Below are positions 1-10,224 of a stretch of 64,000 nt of DNA, piece after piece. Made by a program: the position numbers and the translations under genes. Source of the stretch: Hymenobacter montanus (GTDB taxonomy: Bacteria > Bacteroidota > Bacteroidia > Cytophagales > Hymenobacteraceae). The notes below the pieces were generated by a model. That model ran no database searches and had not been told where the DNA came from. It was given only the letters and a program-made list of their open reading frames with translations. Position 1 is the stretch's first letter. Each line of letters starts with the position of its first letter. The DNA is taken from positions 1 through 64,000 of the forward strand of contig NZ_JACXAD010000015.1 of NCBI RefSeq assembly GCF_014699115.1, read 5' to 3'.

Positions 1-88
1 CCAAGCACCAAGCACCAAGCACCAAGCACCAAGCACCAAGCACCAAGCACCAAGCACCAAGCACCAAGCACCAAGCACCAAGCACCAA
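1..88. repeat. 7-bp tandem repeat array (CCAAGCA)n
   Basis: About 12.5 head-to-tail copies of CCAAGCA run from the window edge to about base 88 with no visible interruption; the array probably continues to the left. There are no spacers, so it is a simple microsatellite and not a CRISPR. The same 7-mer, on the other strand, recurs inside icmF at 19611-19642. Confidence 0.97.
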
Positions 89-121
89 CCGTTCCGCTTC
101 CTCTTTCCCGCCTCGCTGTTT

Positions 122-568
122 ATGAAGATGCCCCACATTTTAATTGTTGACGACGAGCCAAACATCGTTATGTCGTTGGAGTTTCTGATGCGCAAAAACG
201 GCTACCAGGTCAGCATTGCCCGCAACGGCGCCGAGGCCCTGGCCGCCGTTGCCCAAACGCCCTACAACCTAGTGCTGCTCGACGTGATGATGCCCGACGT
301 GGACGGCTACCAGGTGTGCCGGCAGTTGCGCCAGCTACCCAGCCAAGCAGCCGCCAAGGTTATTTTCCTTTCCGCCAAAAGCCGCGAGGCCGACGTGCAG
401 AAAGGCTACGAGGTCGGAGCCGACTTGTATATTTCCAAGCCGTTCAGCACCCGCCAGCTCATGGAAAAAGTGCGGGAGCTAATCGTGTTAAGGGGGGCCT
501 CACCCCCCGGCCCCCTCTCCGGGGGAGAGGGGGAGCCTGGCGATTCAGCTAAACAAATGAAAAGGTAA
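122..568 (+). CDS. single-domain response regulator (CheY-like receiver)
   Basis: This is a stand-alone phosphoacceptor receiver domain without an output domain. The acidic pair D10/D11, the phosphorylatable D54 (in VLLDVMMPD), the switch S84 and the conserved K106 followed by Pro are all in place, so it should accept phosphate from a histidine kinase and act by protein-protein contact. ATG at 122 is used; a second ATG two codons on (128) is equally possible. The receiver fold ends near residue 124. The last 24 residues (GASPPGPLSGGEGEP and on) are encoded by a G-rich palindromic repeat that seems to have replaced the native C-terminus. No partner kinase lies in view, since the gene sits at the window edge behind a tandem repeat. 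Confidence 0.93.
   Translation: MKMPHILIVDDEPNIVMSLEFLMRKNGYQVSIARNGAEALAAVAQTPYNLVLLDVMMPDVDGYQVCRQLRQLPSQAAAKVIFLSAKSREADVQKGYEVGADLYISKPFSTRQLMEKVRELIVLRGASPPGPLSGGEGEPGDSAKQMKR
492..537 (+). repeat. G-rich palindromic dispersed element, copy 1
   Basis: A 46-bp element begins GGGGGGCCTCACCCCCCGG, continues as CCCCTCTCCGGGGGAGAGGG and ends GGAGCC. It can form hairpins through CCCCTCTCC/GGGGGAGAGGGG. Related copies lie at 24779-24836, 24880-24919 and 46743-46818. Here it is read in frame as the tail of the receiver protein. Confidence 0.85.
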
Positions 569-732
569 AAGTTGATACGTTCTTAGACACTATTCTTAAC
601 CTTCAATATCTTCAATTCTGCGCCAGTGCCGCCTCGGCTGCTCTTTTCGGCTTCGCGCCGCAACGGAACCAACGGCGAGAGGGGAGCCGCCTCATAAGTG
701 CTGGCCAGTAACCTATATCAAATCTAGCTACC

Positions 733-2658
733 ATGAAACCTGCTTGCTCTTACGCCGCCACGCACGCGGCCAGCCTGGCCGACCCAGCGGCGTTCTGGCT
801 GGCTCAGGCCCACCTGTTGCCCTGGCATACCCCGCCGACCGAGGCCCTGTCCCGGGATGCGAATGGCTTTTACCGCTGGTTTCGCGACGGCGAACTGAAC
901 ACCTGCTACCTCTGCCTGGACTACCACGTGCAGCACGGCCGCGCCGACCAACCGGCCCTGATTTACGACTCCCCCGTTACCAACACGCGGCGCACCTACA
1001 CCTACGCCGAACTGCTCGACCGCACGGCCCGCTTCGCCGGGGGCCTGCGCGCAATCGGGGTGGGGTTCGGCGACCGAGTTATCCTATATCTGCCCAACGT
1101 GCCCGAAGCCCTCATTGCCATGCTGGCCTGCGCCCGGCTGGGGGCTATCCATTCGGTGGTGTTTGGTGGTTTTGCCCCGCCCGAGCTGGCCGTGCGGATT
1201 GATGACGCCCAGCCCCGCGCCATCATCTGCGCCTCGGGCGGCATGGAGTTCGACCGCGTCATCCCCTACAAGCCTCTGGTAGACGAAGCAATTAGCAAGG
1301 CCATCTTCAAGCCCGCCCACGTGGTTGTGCTCCAGCGCGATTTCGTGCCGGCGGCCCTGCAGCCCGGCCGCGACCTCGACTACCAGGACTTGTTGCAGGC
1401 CGCCCCCGTGCCGGCCGTGCCGGTGCCGGCCACGCACCCGCTTTACATCCTCTACACCAGCGGCACCACCGGCCGCCCCAAGGGCGTGGTGCGCGACCAC
1501 GGCGGCCACGCCGTGGCGCTACGCTTTAGCATGGCGGCCATCTACAATCTCGAACCCGGTGAGGTCATTTTCACTGGCTCCGACATTGGCTGGGCCGTGG
1601 GCAGCAGCTACATCGTGTACGGCCCGCTGCTGCGCGGCTGCACCACCGTGCTGTTCGAAGGCAAGCCCGTGCGCACGCCGGATGCCGGCACGTTCTGGCG
1701 CCTGGTGGCCCAGCACAACGTCCGGGTGATGTTTACGGCGCCCACGGCCATCCGGGCCATTAAAAAAGAAGACCCCGAGGGCGTGCTGGCCCGGCAGTAC
1801 GATCTGCGCGGCTTGCGCCACCTTTTTCTGGCCGGCGAGCGCTGCGACCCCGCTACCTACGACTGGGCCCGGGAGCTGCTCGGCGTGCCGGTGGTCGACC
1901 ACTGGTGGCAAACCGAATCGGGCTGGCCCATGCTGGCCACCTTGGTGGGGCTCGACGACATGCCCGCTCCCCGGGCCGGCAGTGCCGGCCACCCGGTGCC
2001 GGGCTACGACCTCCAGATTCTCGACGAAGCGGGCCAGCCCGTACCCGCCGGCACCACCGGCTTGGTAGCCGTCCGCCTGCCGCTGCCGCCCGGCTGCTTC
2101 CCCACGCTCTGGAACGACGATGCCCGCTTCCGCGAGGCCTACCTGGCCCCGTACCCGGGCTATTACCTTAGTGGCGATGGCGGCTACCGCGATGCCGAAG
2201 GCTACACCTACATCATGGGCCGGGTCGACGACGTTATCAACGTGGCCGGCCACCGCCTCAGCACCGGCGAAATCGAAGAAATCCTGGCGGCCCACCCCGC
2301 TGTGGCTGAGTGCGCCGTCCTGGGCATTGCCGATGAGTTGCGCGGCCAGGTGCCCGTGGGCGTAGTGGTGCTGAAGGATGGCCAAACGATAGGAGAGGAG
2401 GCCCTGGAAAAGGACTTGGTGGCCAGCGTCCGCCACCGCATTGGAGCGTTGGCCTGCTTCCGCCGGGTGCTGGTGGCCCAGCGCCTGCCCAAAACCCGCT
2501 CGGGTAAAATTCTGCGCAAAACCCTGCGCCAGTTGGCCGACGGGGAAGCTTTTACCTTGCCCTCGACCATTGATGACCCCTTGATTATAGACGAAATCCG
2601 CGGCGACCTGCAACGGCGCGGCATCGGAAGGGCTTTTGCGCCGGACCAACCTACCTAG
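733..2658 (+). CDS. prpE: propionyl-CoA synthetase-like acyl-CoA synthetase (PrpE/ACSS3 type)
   Basis: This is a 641-residue member of the acetyl-CoA synthetase family. It should activate a short-chain acid, most likely propionate, with ATP and CoA through an acyl-adenylate. The adenylate-binding loop YTSGTTGRPKG is near residue 240, the WWQTESGWP motif near 390, and the catalytic C-terminal lysine lies in LPKTRSGKI near 590. The stretch RDHGGHAVAL and the motif SDIGWAVGSSYIVYGPLL are of the PrpE/ACSS3 kind rather than the classical Acs kind. The gene is followed 187 bp on by acs on the same strand. Its stop codon TAG is built from the TA target plus first base of a MITE-like element. Exact substrate is inferred. 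Confidence 0.85.
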   Translation: MKPACSYAATHAASLADPAAFWLAQAHLLPWHTPPTEALSRDANGFYRWFRDGELNTCYLCLDYHVQHGRADQPALIYDSPVTNTRRTYTYAELLDRTARFAGGLRAIGVGFGDRVILYLPNVPEALIAMLACARLGAIHSVVFGGFAPPELAVRIDDAQPRAIICASGGMEFDRVIPYKPLVDEAISKAIFKPAHVVVLQRDFVPAALQPGRDLDYQDLLQAAPVPAVPVPATHPLYILYTSGTTGRPKGVVRDHGGHAVALRFSMAAIYNLEPGEVIFTGSDIGWAVGSSYIVYGPLLRGCTTVLFEGKPVRTPDAGTFWRLVAQHNVRVMFTAPTAIRAIKKEDPEGVLARQYDLRGLRHLFLAGERCDPATYDWARELLGVPVVDHWWQTESGWPMLATLVGLDDMPAPRAGSAGHPVPGYDLQILDEAGQPVPAGTTGLVAVRLPLPPGCFPTLWNDDARFREAYLAPYPGYYLSGDGGYRDAEGYTYIMGRVDDVINVAGHRLSTGEIEEILAAHPAVAECAVLGIADELRGQVPVGVVVLKDGQTIGEEALEKDLVASVRHRIGALACFRRVLVAQRLPKTRSGKILRKTLRQLADGEAFTLPSTIDDPLIIDEIRGDLQRRGIGRAFAPDQPT

Positions 2659-2775
2659 AGCGGTTCTCCAGTCCGTGTACCGTTTTTTAGGAATTAAAAA
2701 TTAAAAATGAGGAATTAAAAAATTGACCAGTAGATTTTTAATTATTCATTTTTCATTTTTAATTCTTAATTCCTT
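2656..2775 (+). mobile_element. partial AT-rich MITE-like element (truncated copy)
   Basis: From TA at 2656-2657 the sequence GAGCGGTTCTCCAGTCCG, then GTGTACCG and a run of AATTAAAAA-type blocks matches the reverse complement of the complete element at 39129-39249. The left terminal inverted repeat and the AT-rich dyad core are present. The right terminal repeat (expected GAAAACTGCTC) is missing, so the copy is truncated near 2775. It fills the gap between the two acyl-CoA synthetase genes and could affect read-through into acs. Confidence 0.8.
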
Positions 2776-2845
2776 ATCGGGTTGCTTTTTGGCTCAAGGC
2801 AATACGCTGCAAATCCATCGTTTCACCACCTCATTCCCTCACCTT

Positions 2846-4756
<1,911 letters not shown>

Positions 4757-4776
4757 GCAGCCCCGTACCCGTCAAA

Positions 4777-4818
4777 CCAGTAAGCCACCGCACCCAGCCC
4801 GGGGCGGTGGCTTACTGG
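4777..4818. terminator. bidirectional hairpin between acs and the OmpA gene
   Basis: A perfect 15-bp stem, CCAGTAAGCCACCGC against GCGGTGGCTTACTGG, with a 12-nt loop lies between two convergent genes. It has no long T-run but its position suits termination from both sides. Confidence 0.75.
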
Positions 4819-4835
4819 TGTGCTGGAGCACCGTC

Positions 4836-5900
4836 TTATTCTATTTCTTCTACCTCCACGCGCCGGTTGCGGGCATCGGGCGAAGGGTAGAGGGGGCGCG
4901 TGTCGCCGAAGCCACGGGTGCTGATGCGCTCGGCCGCAATGCCCGCTTTTACCAGGTAGTCCTTCACGGCGGCGGCCCGCTGCTCGGATAGTAGCTGGTT
5001 TTTGTCGGGCTCACCTACCCGGTCGGTGTGGCCCGACACGCGCAGGCGCAGCGTGGGCCGGGCTCTTAGCTGGGCCGCTAGCTGGTCCAGCGCCGAGCTG
5101 GCTTCGGGCAGTAGTTCCGGGGTGCCAACCCGGAAGAGCACAGTGGGTAGCACCACGGGAGTGGGTTTCACCGGGGCCGGGCGCACCGTATCGGGTAGTG
5201 GTTTCGGGGGCATGGATGGGGGAGGCGTGGCCTTGGGAGCCTTGCCGGCGGCCTTGCCCGTTACCTGAATGGTGATGGGCACCACCGGGCTCTGGCTGGT
5301 GGGGTAGTATCCCTGGGTGAGGTAGAAAGTAGTAGTGGCGTTGAGGCTGGTGCGGTAGGTATTGCCGGTAGCCAGGGGCTGCTTCAGGTCGGCGTCGGCA
5401 AACCAGCGCACGTTGCGGCCCGATACGCGCAGCGTATTCTCGACCCCGGCCCCCACCGTGGCGGGCGATTTAAGCTTGATGCGGTAAAAGGTAAACGCGC
5501 CCACGTCGCAATTGCCCACCGGGCGGTAGGTGGCGTGGCCAGTCAGCTTTTCCAGCTTGGCGTCGTAGGTGAACGTGATGGCGCCATCGCACCAGTAGCC
5601 ATTGAGTGTGCGGCCGGTTTCGTTGAGCTTGCGCTTGTGGTCGAGCTGCATTCCGGTGGCAGTGCGCGTGCCCTGCATCTCGAACGTCACGGACATGGCC
5701 GGGCGCTCACCTACTTCCTGGTAGAGCACTCCGAACAGGTCCGTACCCTTGCCCTTCTGTACTCGAAGCACTGCCGGATAGTATGTTTCTGGCCCACCCG
5801 TATCGGTTTCTACGCCCTGCCAGACGCCCGTCAGGGATTGGGCCTGTGCGGGCGCCGCTAGCAGCAGAGCGCCCATACCGTACCAAAAACTGCGTTTCAT
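4836..5900 (-). CDS. OmpA-family outer-membrane/peptidoglycan-binding protein
   Basis: A 354-residue protein with a signal peptide (cleavage likely after AAPAQA, around residue 20). A beta-rich region without an assigned domain covers about residues 22-210, followed by a Pro-rich linker (PPPSMPPKPLPD) and a C-terminal OmpA-like domain from about 245. The latter carries VSGHTDRVGEPDKNQLLSEQ and the RGFGDTRP/NRRVEV motifs that bind diaminopimelate in peptidoglycan. It should tether the outer membrane to the wall. It is a single gene, convergent with acs. The N-terminal region could be a ligand- or lipid-binding domain, but I cannot name it. Confidence 0.82.
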   Translation of the reverse strand: MKRSFWYGMGALLLAAPAQAQSLTGVWQGVETDTGGPETYYPAVLRVQKGKGTDLFGVLYQEVGERPAMSVTFEMQGTRTATGMQLDHKRKLNETGRTLNGYWCDGAITFTYDAKLEKLTGHATYRPVGNCDVGAFTFYRIKLKSPATVGAGVENTLRVSGRNVRWFADADLKQPLATGNTYRTSLNATTTFYLTQGYYPTSQSPVVPITIQVTGKAAGKAPKATPPPSMPPKPLPDTVRPAPVKPTPVVLPTVLFRVGTPELLPEASSALDQLAAQLRARPTLRLRVSGHTDRVGEPDKNQLLSEQRAAAVKDYLVKAGIAAERISTRGFGDTRPLYPSPDARNRRVEVEEIE

Positions 5901-6197
5901 ACCGCGAAATTACGGCGGTTTTAAAATTCGCTTGTCCTAGCCCGAACTTTAACTTCGCTACGCTTTCGCTGGCCTGGGGGTGGGTTGGCGCTCCCGCCTA
6001 ATGCGCACTGAAGCTGAGGCTTGGTGCGCTAAACGCGAACTGCCAGCGAGCATTGATCGAAGCTCGCTGGCAGTTTGCGTTAAATGGCAAGTGGGTTCAG
6101 CCTTGCCGGCTCATGACACCCCTAGTAATGATAGCTTCACGCCGGGGCCACGCGGGGCGAAATACGTTGACCATCCCCCCAAACGTGAGTAAGGGGG
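5901..6197. other. intergenic region with one large hairpin
   Basis: No gene is visible. The stretch holds the divergent-side leader of the OmpA gene and a 20-bp imperfect stem-loop (6032-6081). The downstream part shows no coding signal. Confidence 0.6.
6032..6081. repeat. 20-bp inverted repeat (stem-loop)
   Basis: AACGCGAACTGCCAGCGAGC pairs with GCTCGCTGGCAGTTTGCGTT with a single mismatch, around the loop ATTGATCGAA. It lacks a T-tract, so it may be a palindromic repeat relic rather than a simple terminator. It lies downstream of the 6198-8072 gene. Confidence 0.8.
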
Positions 6198-8072
6198 CTA
6201 ATAAGTGGCGAGTTTTTGAACAAAGACCTGCTGGCCGATGGTGGCCTTGACCAGGAACAGGCCTTTGACGGGCACGAGCAGGCGGGCGGGCTGGGCGGAT
6301 TCCAGCGTCTGCTCAAACACCAGCCGGCCATCCAGGGCGTAGAGGCGCACGTGCAGGGGGCCGGCCGGGCGGTTGGCAGGCAGAGTCAGGAAGACCTCAC
6401 CGGGGGAGGGGTTGGGGTAGAGGCCCAGTGCCTCGGGAGCCGGGGCTGGGGTGGTGGCCAGCACGGCCCCGTACTCGAAGGCGCCGATGTCGCAGGCCCC
6501 CACACGGGGGGTGCCGCGCTGGTCGGTGGCGGGGCAACCGTTGCCAGCGTCGATGGCCGGGCTGCCGGCTTGCAGGGCCATGGTCCGAGTCGGCCCCCCG
6601 TTGTTGGCCGGTGGGGAGAGTCGCGGATTGATGACCGGCATCATATTACTGTTCACCACCACCGGCCGCGGGAAGCAGGGTCTATCATTGGGATCAGCAA
6701 TGCCCGCCACGTATTTTGGGCGTTCCGGGTACTCGATGTTATTGCCGTTGTCGATTAAAGTAACACCGCAGTTGTTCGCGTTGTTGGAGCCCACGCAACC
6801 AGCCGGGGGCGGATAGCCACACTGCTGATAGGCTCTGTTATTGGCGATGATGGTATTTTTGACACTGCCCTGATTGCCAAGGATGGACCAGGCGCCCCCG
6901 TAGCCGCCAGCAATGTTGTCGGCAAACGTGCAATTGGTGATAGCCACAAACCCCGTCTCTCCTCCGGCGGGGTTGGTGAAACCATAGAGGGCCCCGCCCA
7001 AGGCATAGGTGGGCACGGTAGTCTTGTTGGCGTAAAAAGTGCAATTCGTAAACCGGTTGGTGCCCCGGCCACACACCACCGCGCCGCCGTAGTTTTTGGC
7101 TTCGTTGTTTTCGAAGGTGGAGTTGGAAACCTCAAGCGTGCCGTTGTTCAGCGTGTTGTGAAACAGCGCCCCGCCCTGACTGCCATCGGCCGTTCCCGTG
7201 GCTTTGTTGTTGGTGAACTGGCAGTTTCTCACCACCCACTGGTCTTCATTGTAGCCTTGCAGAAAGACCGCCCCAAAACTAGGGGAGTTGTTGTTGACGA
7301 AAGTGCAGCCGATAATCTCTCCCAGACCACCCGGTGTGGTTCTCGACCCGGTACAGCCGTCGACGTAAACGGCGGCTCCGCCCCCAATTGTGCAGCGGTT
7401 GTTCTCAAACCGGCAGTTTTCAATCCGCACATCGGAGAATAAGGCGGTGACGGCTCCGCCATATGTGGAGCCGGTGTTGTTTTTGTACGTGGAGTTCTTC
7501 AAGATAAACCGGCCGCCGCCGAAGGAGATAGCCCCGCCGCTACGTTCTTCCCGGCTACGGGAGGTGCAATTGTCAAACGTCATGAATTCGCTGCTGAACA
7601 CGTTGCGTTGGCCCGACACCACCGCCCCGCCGCCGCCGCCGTGGCCGGCGACCGGGTTATTCATCGGGCTTTCGAAGTCCTTGATCGTGCCGCCGTTGAG
7701 CTGCCAGGACACGTCGCTGCCGCTCTGCAACAAGCGCATTTTCGGGGCAGTACTACTCAGACGCAGCACCGCCCCATTCAGGTTGATAATCAGGTCGACC
7801 CCGTTACCCGGTTCATGGAGAATAACCGGCAAAGCTACCGGCCCCTCGGTTTCGATGTAGCCCGGCGGATACCCCGCGACGGTGTTATTAATGGTGGTGA
7901 AGACATACGTCCCGTTGGGGGCCAGGTTGATGATATCGGCCTGGCGATTGGTGTTGGCCGTGGTGATGGCTGCTGCTAGAGCCGCGACGTTCCCGTTGGC
8001 AATGGGGAACACCGTGGCCCATAACGAGTGCGAACTCGCAACCAGCAGGGCCAGGGAAAAAAGTTTCTTCAT
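6198..8072 (-). CDS. secreted right-handed beta-helix protein with T9SS type A sorting domain (paralogue 1)
   Basis: A 624-residue exported protein. It has a signal peptide (MKKLFSLALLVASSHSLWA) and many short repeats of the type NCxFxNNxAxxxGGAxx, typical of polymorphic outer-membrane protein (Pmp-like) parallel beta-helices. A choice-of-anchor Q segment (NNGGPTRTMALQAGSPAIDA ... DIGAFEY) follows near residue 490-545. The C-terminal T9SS type A sorting domain (LYPNPSPGEVFL ... VFVQKLATY) covers the last ~75 residues. It should cross the outer membrane through the type IX system and be attached to the surface. It is the last of three tandem leftward paralogues and is most similar to the first one (10225-12102). 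Ligand or adhesion role is unknown. Confidence 0.9.
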   Translation of the reverse strand: MKKLFSLALLVASSHSLWATVFPIANGNVAALAAAITTANTNRQADIINLAPNGTYVFTTINNTVAGYPPGYIETEGPVALPVILHEPGNGVDLIINLNGAVLRLSSTAPKMRLLQSGSDVSWQLNGGTIKDFESPMNNPVAGHGGGGGAVVSGQRNVFSSEFMTFDNCTSRSREERSGGAISFGGGRFILKNSTYKNNTGSTYGGAVTALFSDVRIENCRFENNRCTIGGGAAVYVDGCTGSRTTPGGLGEIIGCTFVNNNSPSFGAVFLQGYNEDQWVVRNCQFTNNKATGTADGSQGGALFHNTLNNGTLEVSNSTFENNEAKNYGGAVVCGRGTNRFTNCTFYANKTTVPTYALGGALYGFTNPAGGETGFVAITNCTFADNIAGGYGGAWSILGNQGSVKNTIIANNRAYQQCGYPPPAGCVGSNNANNCGVTLIDNGNNIEYPERPKYVAGIADPNDRPCFPRPVVVNSNMMPVINPRLSPPANNGGPTRTMALQAGSPAIDAGNGCPATDQRGTPRVGACDIGAFEYGAVLATTPAPAPEALGLYPNPSPGEVFLTLPANRPAGPLHVRLYALDGRLVFEQTLESAQPARLLVPVKGLFLVKATIGQQVFVQKLATY

Positions 8073-8165
8073 AAGCTTAGTGCTAGGATTAGACTATGTC
8101 AGGATTGGATTTGAACAAAGCAGGCTAGACTTATGTTATTCTGGTCTTACTCAGGGCGGTATTTG

Positions 8166-10115
8166 TCAATAGGTAGCGAGCTTCTGGACGAAGAGTCGCT
8201 GACCGACGGCGACCTTGACCAGGAACAGGCCCTTGACGGGCACGAGTAGGCGGGCGGGCTGGGCGGAGTCCAGCGTCTGCTCAAGCACCAGCCGGCCGTC
8301 GAGGGCGTAGAGGCGCACGTGCAGGGGGCCGGCCGGGCGGGGGGTGGGCAGGGTCAGGAAAACCTCGCCTGGGGAAGGGTTGGGGTAGAGGCCCAGTGCC
8401 TCGGGAGCCGGGGCCGGGGTGGTGGCCAGTGCGGGGTTGTACTCAAAGGCGCCGATGTCGCTGGCGCCGACCCGGGGGCGGCCGCGCTGGTCGGTAGCGG
8501 GGCCGCCGCTGCCGGCATTGATGGCCGGGCTACCGGCTCGTAGAGCCATGGTTTGGGTCGGCCCCCCGTTGTCAGCTAAGGGGCTCAACAGCGGATCTAC
8601 GAATAATGAATTTCCCGGAGTTGCTACGCAGCGACCGTTGTTGTTTTCGGGGAAGAACAGATTGTTGCCTCCATCGTTCAGCACCGAATTACAATTTTTC
8701 CACAGGTTATAAGTGTTGGTAACGGTTTGATTATAGAACAGATTGTTCTTGATAGTTACCGTATTGTTACCGTTGTTGTTGCCAGAATGAATGGCTCCGC
8801 TCTGGCCATTACCCGGGTTGTTCGCCTGGTTGTTGGCAAAAGTACAGTTGATGATATCAACGGGAGTACTATTTTGCGGGACCGACAGCGCCCCGCCGTA
8901 TTGATTGGCTACGTTAGCAGCGAACGTGCAGTTTTGGATAGTGAGTTTCGCATTTACTCCGACGTTCATCGCTCCGGCAATATTGGCGGTGTTGTTGTTA
9001 AAAGTAGAGTTGCGGAAAGTAAATTCCCGGTCTGTTGACAAGACAGCCCCCCCACCAGCCTGAGCGGTATTATTTTTAAAAGTACAGCTGTGAATCTCGT
9101 TGATAATACAGTTCGATAACCATATCCCGCCGCCGATATACGCCGCCGTATTACCATCAAAAACACAGTTGTTAAACAGCAGTCTGGTATTTTCCGGCCC
9201 ACTGGTGAGGGGATATTCCGGATCTGGGATGCCTTGGCTACCACCTCCTTTGTGCCAGAACGCCCCGCCCTGATCGGCCGAGTTTGCTTTGAAGGTACAG
9301 CCGGTCACTTCCGCCGACTGGGTTCGGTAGGGAAAAAGGAACAGGGCTCCCCCAAGGCCATTCGATGCGTTGCCTTCGAAAAGGTTATTTCGGATAATCA
9401 GGGTGCCGTTGTCGCCCCTGGCCCCATCATCATAAATAGCACCACCCGCGGGGCCGGCGCCTAGCGGACTGGTGGTTCTATTGTTTTTAAACGTGCTGTT
9501 TAAAACCGTCAGGTTAGAAAGCAGATTGCTGATGGCGCCACCCTGATTGACGGCACTGTTATTCTCAAAGGTAGAATTCCTAACCGTTAAAACACTTAGG
9601 CTCTTGGTGTAGATTGCTCCACCTCCGCCTTCAGCAGCTAATCGTGACGTGTTATTGTAGAACGAGCAGTTATTGACTTCAACGTTGCCTTTGAACTGAG
9701 AAAATATTGCTGCTCCCTGGGCAACTACATCCCCATTCCTGAAGGTGAGGTTATTAAAAATGGTCTGGCCCGCACAGGAAAACAGGCCGAAGCTCGGCGC
9801 CGTAGTACTTCTTTGGATCGTGGCCCCGTTCCCGTTGATCGTCAAATCCAGGCCCGTTACGTCGTTTAAAATATTGGGCAGTCCGCGGGGCCCTTCATAC
9901 CCGGTGTTGCCCGGATTTTGGGAGGTGTAATTCACCGTATTCAGCACATAGAGGCCATTGGTCGCCAGGTTAATGACGTCGGCCTGGCCATTCGTGTTGG
10001 CGGTGTTGATGGCCGCCACCAAGGCCGCGACGTTCCCATTAGGAATGGTGAATACCGCGGCCGACAACGAGCGAGAGCAGCCTACTAATAAGGCCAATGA
10101 AATAAGTTTTTTCAT
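8166..10115 (-). CDS. secreted right-handed beta-helix protein with T9SS type A sorting domain (paralogue 2)
   Basis: A 649-residue protein with the same plan as its neighbours: signal peptide, Pmp-like repeats rich in NNTA/GGA motifs, a choice-of-anchor Q segment (DNGGPTQTMALRAGSPAINA) and a T9SS type A tail. Its first ~50 and last ~130 residues are almost identical to the flanking paralogues, while the beta-helix passenger is clearly different. It lacks, for example, the GGGGGAVVSGQRN segment shared by the other two. This mosaic pattern suggests passenger exchange or end-biased gene conversion. Spacing to the next paralogue is 93 bp, so the three may share a transcript. Confidence 0.9.
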   Translation of the reverse strand: MKKLISLALLVGCSRSLSAAVFTIPNGNVAALVAAINTANTNGQADVINLATNGLYVLNTVNYTSQNPGNTGYEGPRGLPNILNDVTGLDLTINGNGATIQRSTTAPSFGLFSCAGQTIFNNLTFRNGDVVAQGAAIFSQFKGNVEVNNCSFYNNTSRLAAEGGGGAIYTKSLSVLTVRNSTFENNSAVNQGGAISNLLSNLTVLNSTFKNNRTTSPLGAGPAGGAIYDDGARGDNGTLIIRNNLFEGNASNGLGGALFLFPYRTQSAEVTGCTFKANSADQGGAFWHKGGGSQGIPDPEYPLTSGPENTRLLFNNCVFDGNTAAYIGGGIWLSNCIINEIHSCTFKNNTAQAGGGAVLSTDREFTFRNSTFNNNTANIAGAMNVGVNAKLTIQNCTFAANVANQYGGALSVPQNSTPVDIINCTFANNQANNPGNGQSGAIHSGNNNGNNTVTIKNNLFYNQTVTNTYNLWKNCNSVLNDGGNNLFFPENNNGRCVATPGNSLFVDPLLSPLADNGGPTQTMALRAGSPAINAGSGGPATDQRGRPRVGASDIGAFEYNPALATTPAPAPEALGLYPNPSPGEVFLTLPTPRPAGPLHVRLYALDGRLVLEQTLDSAQPARLLVPVKGLFLVKVAVGQRLFVQKLATY

Positions 10116-10224
10116 GGGGTTATAAATTAGCGAACAACGTAATATTGAAGGGGCTACTGCCCATGCAAATGGTACTCCCCGCCTCCCTACTGCTTCGGCC
10201 CGCTCTTCCTCAGTTCACCGTTTA

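Noticed and set aside
1..88. CRISPR-like array
   Set aside because: Units are 7 bp with no spacers; it is a microsatellite.
2723..2845. N-terminal extension of acetyl-CoA synthetase as a secretion signal
   Set aside because: The hydrophobic residues are translated from the AT-rich mobile element; the family N-terminus starts at 2846.
5535..5861. Forward ORF opposite the OmpA gene
   Set aside because: No start context or domain; antisense to a well-supported OmpA-family gene.
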